Source: Toxorhynchites rutilus septentrionalis (lineage: Eukaryota; Arthropoda; Insecta; Diptera; Culicidae). From it: 64,000 nucleotides of DNA. Where the stretch lies: the NCBI RefSeq assembly GCF_029784135.1, contig NC_073746.1, forward strand, positions 32,394,387-32,458,386. Reading direction: 5' to 3'. Below the pieces are notes generated by a model that was not told where the DNA came from, made no database searches, and saw nothing but the letters and a program-made list of their open reading frames with translations. The first letter of the stretch is position 1. Every line of letters starts with the position of its first letter. This document shows, one piece after another, positions 1 to 9,530 of the stretch. The translations under genes were made by a program, and so were the position numbers.

Positions 1-185
1 GAATTTTGTAGGTATCATAGTTTTCAAGTTATAAATTTTTGTAAAATTTTTAAAAAAAATTGGCTTTTTCCAAAAAGTAGTCTAATTCTTTTTCGAATAT
101 TTCAAGTATGCAAAGTTGCTTAAATTACCCATGTCTTTACACCCACAACGTTTCACTACTATCTGAGATGGTGATGCCAACTCCT
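1..185. repeat. Right arm of fold-back repeat family F1, cut by the window edge
   Basis: AT-rich DNA whose last 90 bases closely match the right end of the element at 35802-36394 and, inverted, the left arm at 4592-4970. Shared landmarks are GCAAAGTTGCTTAAAT, TTTACACCCACAACG and CTGAGATG. The remainder of the element lies left of the window. It carries no coding sequence. Confidence 0.6.
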
Positions 186-214
186 AAGATGAAAAAAAAT
201 ATTTGAATTGAAAT

Positions 215-1135
215 TTGAATAAAATACTCATTACTGGAAATTATCCAAATGTTTTAAATGTCGCCAAAGTTTCGCCAGTGTTCAAATCCAGGGACACCTG
301 ATCCTTCGAATTATCGACCTATTTCTTGATTATCGGTCCTCAAGAAAGTTTTGGAAAAACTTCTAACAAGTCGGCTTGTGAACTTTTTGTCTGCCAACAA
401 TGCTTTGTACAAATATCAGTACGGTTTCCGGTAAGGCTGTGGTACAATGATTGCTATCACTGAGCTTGTTGATTAAAAGAAATCAACAAATGAAATTGAT
501 CATAAAAAAATCGTAGGGGGCTTATCTATCGATCTTAAAAAAAGCTTTTGACACCATAAACTATGAAGTTCTTCTGAAAAAACTGCATCAATACCGAATT
601 AGAGGAGTTGCCAATGATCTAATAAAAAGCTATCTATGTGATCGAAAACAATTTGTTATAATCAACGGTGTTCGCAATAGCTTGCGCCCAATTGACATAG
701 GAGTTCCCCAGGGAAGTAACATAGGCCCTTTGCTACTTTTAATCTATATCAATGACCTAGGAAACCTAAAGCTTCATGGTACACCAACACTATTTGCGGA
801 TGATTCGGCTTTATTCTATCTTCGCAAAAAAATCTTCCAACATCCTGATCCGTCTGTCTGTAGCTTAACAATTGAAAAAGTCGCATCATTTAAATACTTA
901 GGGCTACATCTAGACTCACGTCTCTCTTGGGACAAAAAAGTTATTATATAATTTGTTGATTCATTATATAATAACTTATAATGAATCAACAACATTAAAA
1001 GAATAATCACAAAAAAACGTTGATAACTTTGAGAAACAATTCTGTACAAGACATTGCCAAGGAATATTTATTTGTTCGTAAACGCAATAAATCAGCCTGT
1101 GCGAATATTCAAAGATTATTTTAAATAAATAAATA
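215..1135 (+). pseudogene. Non-LTR retrotransposon reverse transcriptase relic (CR1/Jockey superfamily)
   Basis: Three-frame reading shows a decayed reverse transcriptase in family order: SNYRPIS near 310, the YQYGFR block near 415-430, the DLKKAFDTI block (first catalytic Asp) near 530-560, VPQGSNIGPLLL near 702-740 and FADDSALFY near 790-820 (catalytic Asp pair), followed by the post-palm segment FKYLGLHLDSRLSW at 890-930. Stop codons (for example after SNYRPIS and in the FR*GC block) and frame changes break it; the longest open piece is 682-951. The thumb and downstream part are mostly deleted. A short C-terminal-like stretch with NNSVQDIAKEY is followed by a TAAATAAATAAATGAA tail at about 1118-1137, typical of a LINE 3' end. 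No endonuclease is visible, so the copy is probably 5'-truncated. Clade assignment is by motif style only. Confidence 0.75.
955..990. repeat. Perfect 14-bp inverted repeat (hairpin)
   Basis: GTTGATTCATTATA at 955-968 and its exact reverse complement at 977-990 are separated by 8 bases. It sits exactly where the reverse transcriptase frame of the surrounding LINE relic breaks, so it may be a deletion or repair scar. Confidence 0.7.
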
Positions 1136-3640
1136 AATGAATTTAATTTCGATTAACTTAGATTTCAATTTCTGACTGTGGGATAAAAAAAAACGTTATC
1201 GTTAATTTAAATCAACATTATATTTCTCCCCATCATAATAAAAACTACATGGGGCTACAAATAAGAATTACATTAACGAACAGAATGCAAACTAGTAGTA
1301 TGTAGATTTGCGTTGAGCCGAAGCGGAAACACTTAATTATTTTACTTATCACGAACAAAACCAAAAGAAATCATCCCAATGTTTAAGAGACAACCATCAA
1401 TTCAATCTGAGACCGGTCGCCTTAATCCATTCTCAGCCAATTAATGAAGATTTTCGATCGCTTCAACATCGCTACCCAAATTGGTTGTGTGATTAAATTG
1501 TTTCTAGAAATTGGATACCATTAGTTTCCTTCTCGCGTTAGTGCGCGCGTTCGAAAAAAATCACTATTCTAGTTTTGGATTGGATCAATTCCCCATCTAC
1601 AAAAATAAATATAAAAACAAAAACAGGAAAACCAAACCACCGAATAGAATGTTCCGTCTAATGAGCTCGTAAAAGACTTGTTTTGTGACTTTTTGGAACT
1701 TCTAATGGGTCCGAATAGTTTCGAAATGTTGCTCGGTCTCCTCCTCGAAAGGCACTCTAATGGCTGCATTTAAAAGCCATTAGCCGTAAATTTCGACCGT
1801 TTCGTCTCTTCGCTTCGGGAAGAAACTCCACCCCGCCTTTTTCGACTCGCTTCGGCCTATGAATGTCGTTGGGTTTCAATTTTATCTTCACTTTACTAAA
1901 AAAAAAAGCGCCCAATATTGGCAGCTTCATTTAAGCCGACCCGAGAATTGACCGAGTGGATCAAATAGCACTGAAAACAAAAATCAACGGCGGCAGAGCT
2001 GCCTGAATCGATGGACCCAATCAAGGCGATCCCACTTGGGCCCACAAAATGTTAAGATGTTAATGTATTTTCATAAATTATCAAAACCATTTCGGTTCTC
2101 CCGTATTTAAGATAATACAGCCGCATAGATATGGGCCTCACATTTTCGTTTCGGGAAAGAATGAGAAGAACCACAACAAGTTGAATTAAAAATTCAAATT
2201 TCGACCCGGCTCCTCCCAGTTTCCCTGTTGGATGGCGAGGGAGTAAGCCGTTCTTTTGCGGTCGTGTTTGGTCTTCCGCTGGGCGATTAAAATGAATAGA
2301 GATAAAAACTGTGCGAGATTTTGGGACTAAATGATGCCTGAGGTTGTTAGTATGGACGAAAGCTATGGACATTTAATGTTTATGAGTCTATCGGATTGAA
2401 TTCAGATATTAAGCGCTGTAGTTTTTTTGAAAGTTTGTGAGAATATGGCACATTCTTCTAATTATTGCACTCGGTTTGAAATATTGAAAATGGCAATCTC
2501 TTGAAATGAGTACTGTTTTTAGAATGAATCCGATATTGGTTATCGAAATGATTCGGAATAAAAAAAGCAGTTAGTCTCATAATAATCGTTTTATGTGTGG
2601 GGCAGAATTATTGTTCCTTTCCGATGGAGCAGTAAAACATCTGATTGAAACCGCACGTTTCTCCATGACGAGCGTTGCCAATTCCAAAAAGGCGTGGAGG
2701 AAACGGAAAAGCAATTTTAAATAACCAATCTGATATTTTTTCTTCATTTCGCTCATGTGTGTGTTATCCTCCAATTCGTGGTCCAGCTTAAATCCCTCGA
2801 ATCAGAAGCGAAGGAAATGATATAAAGAAGGAGGAAAAATACGTTCGTTTCAAGAGCTTGATTATTTTGTTCATTGGTTCGGATTGCTTCGTGGTCGGTT
2901 CCCCCGTGCCCACTTCTCCGGTGGATCCAATCACGCGGGCCTCAATTTGACTTGGGTTCTCCCAATCTTTAATTAGCCGGAATGGAAAAGAGATATTAAT
3001 ATAAATTTTCGTCTTAATGGTCTTAATTCTGATTCTGTTCCACTGGTCAGCCATGTTTTTTGTTCGTTATTTTGGTGGAGAATTGACCTACCGGGATGTG
3101 TGTTGTGATGGAGTCTCGAACGAGTCAGAGAACATGGAGAAGCGGAAAGTGAAAATATATGTATAAAACAACAATAAACAACTCGGCTACCTGTTGTGCT
3201 GTTGATGGGCCTTTGCCGTATTTGCATAAATTTGCTATGAGCGTAGATTGGCGGGGATTTATGTGGATGATAATCGAGCCTCGATAGCGGAATGGAGCAG
3301 TCACCGTGCGATACAGTTAACTTTACGGCTGCTGATTATTAACAGTGCGGCGATAAACTCCGGCTGCGCGCCCATTTGGTGGCGAATTTACAACGCGTGC
3401 CGGCCCTAATGTTCACCGAAGGAATTTTCAGTCGTTAGGTGGTGTCGAAGTACATCCGATCGATACCTGGGTGATAACATGGTAATATTGAAATGACCGT
3501 GAAGCTATCTAATGAGTTCCTAATGAGTTCAAGCCGGTTTATTTTATCGACAGCCAATTATTCGTTCGCATAACAACCCTTAATTAGGCATCACCTTCAT
3601 GAATTTTTAATAGTGAAAAAATTCACAGCAGCATATATGA
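1136..3640. other. Unique non-coding stretch, no gene found
   Basis: No open frame here resembles a protein family I know, and there is no repeat shared with the rest of the window. Base composition is more GC-rich than the flanking repeats from about 1300 to 3560. The short frames present (for example the minus-strand frames near 2052-2372 and 2788-3227) look like chance. It may be intronic or regulatory DNA of a host gene outside the window; that is inference only. Confidence 0.5.
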
Positions 3641-4545
3641 GCATTAGGGTGCCAATGAAAATGGTCATCTCTAATATCAAAAAGTTACCTCATAAAAAAT
3701 GTTCACCACCTCGAAAAAACACCCTATGCCAAATATTAGCTCAATCGGACTTAAGGGAGAGTGGCGCAAAACGGCAAAGTTTGAGTTTTTTGAAAATCGA
3801 AATATCACCCAAGGGGGGAGTAAAGGAAATCGGGGTTTTCGAAAAAAAAAGTTGATGCCAAATGTCTTAAAATTGCATGAAACGTCGAAATCATCTCGAA
3901 AAAAAATTTTTTTTTATCAGAAATCGACACTCTGGGCGTGCTTTTTTTTTCGGATGGTTTTAAGTACCAAAAATAATAATTATCTCGATTTTTTATTCGG
4001 AACCTGTTGCGAAATGTTGATTTACACGATAATATACCCTATGCAAAATATTAGCTCAATCGAACTTCATTTATTAGTGTCACAGACGTCAAAACTTGAG
4101 TTTTTTTTGAAGAACAAAAGATCACCGAAAATCGGGGTTTTCAAAAAAAATTGTTAGTGCCAAATGTCTTAAAATTGCATTACTCGTCGAGATTTACTGT
4201 TATCTCTTGGTCTCTTGGCACATGGTCGTTTTTCCGTCTGAAAAGTCGATTTTTAACAAAAACATTTTTTTTGAGATAACTGTAAATCTCGATATGTCAT
4301 GCAATTTTAAAACATTTGGTATCAAAAAAAAAAAAAAAAAAAAAAATTAAAAGTCCCGATTTCCGGGGATTTTTCGGTTTTCAAAAAACTCAAACTTTGA
4401 CCACTTTGCGCCACTCTCCAATAAGTCTGATTGAGCTAATATTTGGCATAGGGTGTTTTTTCGAGGTGGTAAACATTTTGTATAGGGTAACTTTTTGAAA
4501 TTTTGGGGTCGATTTTTTCCCATACATCCATTGCCATTCTAATGA
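3641..4545. mobile_element. Fold-back (long inverted repeat) non-autonomous element, family F2, copy 1
   Basis: The two ends are inverted copies of each other: ATTAGGGTGCCAATG on the left and CATTGCCATTCTAAT on the right, with homology running inward for roughly 280 bases per arm. Landmarks are CACCACCTCGAAAAAACACC and GAGAGTGGCGCAAA on the left arm, inverted at 4400-4470. The 10-base sequence GCATATATGA occurs directly outside both ends (3631-3640 and 4546-4555), consistent with a target-site duplication. The reading frames inside are by-products of the repeat and are not credible proteins. Other copies are at 40282-40775 and a half copy at 20036-20200. Confidence 0.75.
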
Positions 4546-4591
4546 GCATATATGACGACTTTCACACCAACTCAACTGACCATTGGCAGAC

Positions 4592-4970
4592 CCATCTCAG
4601 ATTGCAATGATACACTGTGGGTGTGAAGACATTGGTCATTTGAGCAACAACAACTACTTACTTTAAATCTCAAAAAAAAAAATTGTTTGGCCAATGTTTT
4701 TTTTCATAAATTCTTACAAATTTTTTTAACTCAAAAACTATAAGATCTATAAAATTTTAAACAAAGAATGAAATGTAGAAAATTGTTAATATTCCCATGA
4801 AAAAATACCAAAAACTGTTAAAAAAAAAACACTGACAAATTCTTTTCTTCCAAAAACGCAATAAAATTCTCCAATATATTTTTGAGAAAAATTTAGCCTT
4901 ATTTTCAGAAAGATTTTTCTGATTGATTTTTATTTTTAAGTTTCATATAATTACTTGAACGATTTCCTAT
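4592..4970. repeat. Left arm of fold-back family F1
   Basis: Starts with CATCTCAGATTGCAATGA and continues GGGTGTGAAGACATTGGTCA, the inverted counterpart of the ends seen at 1-185 and 36310-36394. It then runs into AT-rich sequence and is interrupted by the pogo-like element that starts at 4972. The matching right arm was not located beyond that insertion. Confidence 0.55.
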
Positions 4971-4971
4971 A

Positions 4972-5834
4972 CAGGTCGGACTCGATTATATACAGACTCG
5001 ATTATATACAATTTTGGACTCGATTACTTATATACAGTTTGGAGAAAAGATTTTTTTTTAATATTTCAAACATGACTTATTTCAAGAAGCAATGTAACTT
5101 TTCAAGGATATAATTTAAGTTGCTATTACATATACAGTGGGGGGAAAATTATGATTTTTGAAGATTTTGCTTGAATTTTCACCAGGAATTGTCTATATCG
5201 ATATTGCAGCCAAATTAAGAAAGATAGATGTTGGGTGTCAAAGAACAAATTGTAGAGCGGTTAGAGAGCTTCAATTTAAGTGATAGTAACAATCTAGTTT
5301 AATATAATTTTTTAGGAAGAAATTAATAATAATACCTAATATCTAATATCTAATATCACTATCTTTTAAATTTTTCACTTCCAAAATGTTATTAAAATAC
5401 ACTAATTTAGATGTTCCACTACTATATCCTGTACTAATTTTTCTCATCTTTCAAATGAAAGCAACATAATCGTCTTCCGTAGCGTACTTTTTAATGTAAA
5501 GCCAGTTTGAAGCAACAGAGTCCGAAACAAAAAAAAAGTTCTATAACTATGTTCGTTCGTTCGAACATATGCGTAGGAGAATTTTTTTCATCAAATATGA
5601 TCGTTTATCATCTCCTGAGAGAATCTGGATAAATTTATTTTTTTTTATGTGAGAAAGGTGTTTTCTGGGTTCAAGGGGATGAATCAAAACTCAAATTTCT
5701 CTTTTATTCTCAAAAAACGAAAAATACATGCAAAAAAAACGAATAAAAAATTTTTTTTTTACTAGATTATATGCAGGATCCGATTATATACAGTGAAAAG
5801 AAATTAAAAACTGTATATAATCGAGTCCGCGCTG
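4972..5834. mobile_element. pogo/Tigger-like non-autonomous element (863 bp)
   Basis: Terminal inverted repeats of about 24 bp begin CAG and end CTG as is usual for pogo-type elements: left CAGGTCGGACTCGATTATAT, right ATATAATCGAGTCCGCGCTG. They are flanked by TA on both sides (4970-4971 and 5835-5836), matching the TA target of IS630-Tc1-mariner transposons. The motif ACTCGATTATATACA is repeated three times at the left end (4979-5035), and variants recur just inside the right end (5764-5790). No transposase is encoded; the interior is AT-rich. Confidence 0.8.
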
Positions 5835-5899
5835 TATTTCATTTTTTAACAAAAAAAAAAATTGTAGGTCTAATAGTTTTTTTTTTCAAAACAATTGAG

Positions 5900-6402
5900 T
5901 CGGGGGTCTCCGTAGCCACATTGGCTGCGCGTTCGCTTAGTAAGCGATCGATCGTGAGCTCAAAACTCAGGGCCCCCATTGACCATCTTTGTGTTGTTAC
6001 AGAATAACTACGTCCACGCAACAATCATCAGCGATGGAAATCGATCCACGGTGGAACAAAGATCGATTCATCCATACAACTGCTCTGCTCTGCAAGAAAC
6101 ATCGGGCTGCTGTTCTATAAATAACTCAACAATGGATCAACGACTGTCTCCGCTGTCCAGTCTTAACTGGATAATGGAAGAACAGATAGAAAACTCTTAC
6201 GCCTAAATGGCTACTGTGTAAATTTGTACCATTTGCAATGGTATAGAAGGGAATACTCTAACGCCGAAAAATGGCAACTGTGTAATGTGCTAATTATAGA
6301 TATGATAAACATGTGACATGTACACGATTAAAATTCGGCTCTGTTACAGCTAATGCTAATGCTAATGAGCCTAAAATAAACAAAAGGGATAAAAAAAAAT
6401 AA
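5900..6402 (+). mobile_element. SINE with a tRNA-Thr-like head
   Basis: The first ~75 bases fold like a tRNA: 5' GGGGGTC against 3' GGCCCCC, an anticodon arm TTCGC/GCGAT around a TTAGTAA loop (anticodon AGT, Thr), and a T-arm GAG...CTC. RNA polymerase III promoter boxes are recognisable: box A TAGCCACATTGG at 5913-5924 and a box B close to consensus (GCTCAAAAC) near 5958-5966. A ~400-base tRNA-unrelated body follows, then an A-rich tail at about 6372-6402. A 12-base target-site duplication AAAACAATTGAG flanks the unit exactly (5888-5899 and 6403-6414). A short open frame at 5979-6206 lies inside the SINE and is not considered a gene. It resembles mosquito tRNA-SINEs such as Feilai in structure, but I cannot confirm the family. 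Confidence 0.85.
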
Positions 6403-7208
6403 AAAACAATTGAGAAAAACTCAAACTTCTGACTAAAAAACTATAACACCTTGAAAATTTTCGTCAGAAAATAAAATGTAGCAAATCGGTCAAGTTTTCC
6501 CTAAAAGATATCAAACAGATTATTTAAAGAAAATCTTTTAGAAAAAAACAGTTTTGAATATTGAAATTAATTTTTCTTAAAAAAGGATTTTTTATAAATT
6601 TTTTAGAAAAATATATGAGTAGCCTCACAATCATCAATAAGTATTTCATAAATTGGACAGATGAAAATATGGCAACACTGCTCGTCACATTTTTATGTGT
6701 AAATTCTCGCGAATGACATGTTCTGCAAATTTTTTTCTATGTAGAAACCTGCCAAGATCCTATCACAGGAGAGAATTTAAACACGAAAATGGTCCTTTGG
6801 TCCTTTTTGTCACCGAATTGAACGAATTCATATATTATTCGTCGATATATTTGTCGTTAGATTTATACGTTCAACAAATGTTTGACCTTTGTATAGTTAT
6901 TCGCTAAATACAATGCACAATGCACAATGGTCCAGGAGATGCAGTTAAGTGGAAAATAACGCTTGACAGTTATTCTCTAGACAAAAACTGTTTTAGACAA
7001 AGTTGTTATTCATGATAGAGCGCTCGTTTTTATATTGTCAAAAATAGGGTGACCAAAATTGTCGATGAAATAAAAAATCTAACTGTCTTATCTTTATAGA
7101 TAGAGGTAAACATAGTTCGACAATGTTGTAGCTCCAATTATTCGAGACATCTTTGTAGAACAAAGTTTTTCTCTATCTCTTGAAATAACCGACACAGCGC
7201 CTTTTTTC
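6403..7208. other. AT-rich repeat-derived DNA, no gene found
   Basis: Low-complexity A/T-rich sequence, partly similar to the arms of the F1 repeats (AAAACTATAA, AATGTAG motifs), then a stretch from 6930 to 7208 beginning near a TAGGGTGACC motif at 7046 that may be one end of an element related to the fold-back copy at 8512-8983. Nothing coding could be supported. Confidence 0.4.
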
Positions 7209-7362
7209 TAAAGGGTGTGTCACATCAAATTGCATCACGGAAAAAACGCTGTAGAAATTTAATTTTTAGGAATTATATCTTCATCTTTCGCTTATAATCA
7301 GATAAGAGTGTATAGATCACGTTGGCCATGCTTCACTGTCAATTTTTCGAAAATTTGGAAAA

Positions 7363-8379
7363 ATGTCGTCGAACGAAAAAGAGCATCGTGAATTAATCCT
7401 GCGCACTCATTTCGAGAATCCGGAGTTGTCACATCGGGACATCGGTAAGATGCTAGGAATCGTCCAATTCACGGTCAGCAGAGAACTAAAACGATACTTC
7501 GAGAACCTAACCATCGACCGGAAGGTGAAGAACGGCAAAAATGGATGCTCCGTCAGTGAAAAAGATCACAAGCGCGTAGTTAAGCAGTTTAGGCGTGATC
7601 CGAGAAGTTCGGTCCGGGATGTCGCCAATAAGCTGAATTTGTCAAGTTCATTCGTCCAGCGGACCAAGCAGCGGGAGGGCCTGCGTACATACAAGGTTCA
7701 GAAGGCTCCTAACCGCGACGAAAGGCAAAACATGGTGGGGAAGACGCGAGCCCGGAAGCTGTACACCGAAATGCTGACGAAGCCGCATTGCCTGGTAATG
7801 GACGACGAAACCTACGTCAAAGCGGACTTTCGTCAGCTGCCGGGCCTGTTGTTCTTCTCCGCAGAGGACAAATTCAGCGTTCCGGAGGAGATTCGCAAGC
7901 AGAAACTATCCAAGTTTGCCAAAAAGTACATGGTGTGGCTAGCGATCTGCTCTTGCGGAAAGCGGAGCGCCCCCTTCGTGATGACCGGCACGGTAAACGG
8001 GCAGGTTTACCTTAAGGAGTGCCTACAGAAGCGCTTACTACCACTATTGAAGCAGCACGACAGCCCGACCATCTTCTGGCCGGATCTCGCTTCGTGCCAC
8101 CATTCAAAGGACGTGTTGGAGTGGTACGAAGCCAACGGGGTCACCTTCGTGCCAAAGGAAATGAACCCGCCCAACGCGCCGGAGCTTCGCCCAATAGAGG
8201 AATATTGGGCAATTATGAAGCATGCCCTCCGGAAGAACCCAAAAGTTGTCAAATCGGAGGCGGACTTCAAGAGAAAATGGATTTCTGTTCAAAAAAAACT
8301 ACAACCTGACGTTGTACAGAACCTTATGACAGGGATAAAGAGGAAGGTGCGAGCATACGGGCTTGGGCTCGAAGTATGA
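7363..8379 (+). CDS. DD37E transposase (IS630-Tc1-mariner superfamily)
   Basis: A 338-residue, uninterrupted transposase that would cut and paste the surrounding element. The N-terminal ~110 residues form two helix-turn-helix-like segments (about residues 18-45, with HRDIGKMLGI; and 66-105, with VRDVANKLNLSSSFVQR), the usual paired DNA-binding domain. The catalytic domain carries Asp148 in MDDETYV, Asp241 in FWPDLASCHH and Glu279 in RPIEEYW; 37 residues separate the last two, which defines the DD37E class known from mosquitoes. Length matches the family (about 340 residues). The ATG at 7363 has a good insect context (AAAAATG), and the frame begins about 100 bases inside the left inverted repeat. 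Codon use is more GC-rich than the surrounding repeats. Basic residues in the C-terminal 60 residues fit a nuclear DNA-binding protein. I see no missing key residue. Confidence 0.93.
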   Translation: MSSNEKEHRELILRTHFENPELSHRDIGKMLGIVQFTVSRELKRYFENLTIDRKVKNGKNGCSVSEKDHKRVVKQFRRDPRSSVRDVANKLNLSSSFVQRTKQREGLRTYKVQKAPNRDERQNMVGKTRARKLYTEMLTKPHCLVMDDETYVKADFRQLPGLLFFSAEDKFSVPEEIRKQKLSKFAKKYMVWLAICSCGKRSAPFVMTGTVNGQVYLKECLQKRLLPLLKQHDSPTIFWPDLASCHHSKDVLEWYEANGVTFVPKEMNPPNAPELRPIEEYWAIMKHALRKNPKVVKSEADFKRKWISVQKKLQPDVVQNLMTGIKRKVRAYGLGLEV

Positions 8380-8384
8380 ATAAA
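8379..8384 (+). promoter_or_regulatory. Poly(A) signal AATAAA overlapping the transposase stop codon
   Basis: AATAAA starts on the last base of the TGA stop (8377-8379) of the DD37E transposase, giving an extremely short 3' UTR inside the element. Confidence 0.5.
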
Positions 8385-8511
8385 AAGAAAAAGTTGTTTA
8401 ATAGTTTTTATTTTACTGTCTAAAATTTTCAAAAGGATCGGTCTACTGGGCGAATTTCTACAGCGTTTTTTTCCGTGATGCAATTTGATGTGACACACCC
8501 TTTATGTTACG

Positions 8512-8983
8512 TTAGGGTCACCATGGAAAAAACTGTTTTTTTTGTTCTAACATTTATGTTTCAAATTTTACATTGAAACTGTCTTAGAAAGAATTTTAGA
8601 GCTTACTAATACAAACCTTTTTCGATGCAGAACTTGTCAATATCTCAACGTTACTCAAAGTTATTTATATTTCTTCCCAAAAAAACATGCTCATTTCATT
8701 TGTTTGTCATTCTTTCTGGGGCAAACATAAAAAATGCTTGTTGACGGAATTTGAAAGAACAGATTTCACTCTATATAATATGTGATTTCCAAAACTATGT
8801 TATTTTTTGTGTTTGAGTAAATTAAAATTGAAATAATGAGTTATCAATAACTTTGAGCAGGAATAAGATATTGACATGTTCTGTACCGCAAAATATTGGT
8901 ATTGATAAGCTCTAAAAATGTAGATGTAGAATTTTAAATATAAAAGTTAGAGTAAAAAAACAGTTTTTTCATAGTTACCCTAA
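8512..8983. mobile_element. Fold-back MITE abutting the DD37E transposon (about 472 bp)
   Basis: Ends are TTAGGGTCACCATGG (left) and CATAGTTACCCTAA (right, inverted). The interior continues to pair: ACTTGTCAATATCTC near 8633 against GATATTGACATGTTC near 8868, and CTCAAAGTTAT near 8655 against ATAACTTTGAG near 8850. Arms are therefore about 180-200 bases with a central loop around 8700-8780. TA lies at both ends within TTAGGG/CCCTAA, compatible with a Tc1-mariner-type MITE. No coding capacity. Confidence 0.75.
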
Positions 8984-9530
8984 TGCAATGCAAACAACTT
9001 TGTGTTTATCTACATGACGTGACTGACCAACAGTTACGCTTATATGAAAATATTAAAACAAAAAATTAAATTCAGGATAGCTTAAAGAACAAAACTTTGG
9101 CCGTAGTGGTGATCGATTTCTACCATTAGATGGAGAAAAGGTGTGGCGCAATGTGCAATATTTTGAATGATTCCCATGTAATAATTCTTTCACAATTAAG
9201 TTTCATTCTCATAAAAAAAAACAGCGAGAGTTGTGTACCTAATGATATACCCTAAAATAATCAAAAATTTCAATTTATTTTGTTCGTTTTAAACAGGAAT
9301 GGCGAGCATTTCTTTCACTTCATTGGGAAACTACAATGTTGCGACGTTCTACAAATTTCCTTACCAATGAAATGTTGAAAATTATTTAACCACGAATATT
9401 TTTGTGTATGCATTCTGTTTTTGATGCTAAGCCCCATTAATTTTCCCCTCCCAAAAATTCTGACATAACACCTTTCCGATATTTTCTAAACCATTCCCTT
9501 CTCTTAATTGGATGAATTGAAAGCCAAATA
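8984..9530. other. No gene or recognised repeat
   Basis: AT-rich sequence without a credible reading frame; no repeat partner seen elsewhere in the window. Confidence 0.4.

Larger units (their letters stand above)
7211..8502 (+). mobile_element. Complete ITmD37E-type DNA transposon (1292 bp)
   Basis: Near-perfect terminal inverted repeats of about 50 bp (left 7211-7260, right 8453-8502) differ mainly by one base in a run of A/T (six versus seven). The outer end reads AAGGGTGTGTCACATCAAAT and its complement closes the element. TA dinucleotides flank it at 7209-7210 and 8503-8504, the target-site duplication of the IS630-Tc1-mariner superfamily. It contains one uninterrupted transposase frame (7363-8379) in the + direction with about 100 bases of leader and trailer. 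Having both ends and an open transposase makes this the only DNA transposon in the window that looks recently active. Confidence 0.93.

Noticed and set aside
3699..4157. 152-codon frame and similar frames near 40266
   Set aside because: They lie in fold-back repeats F2; the similarity between the two loci is repeat DNA, not conserved protein.
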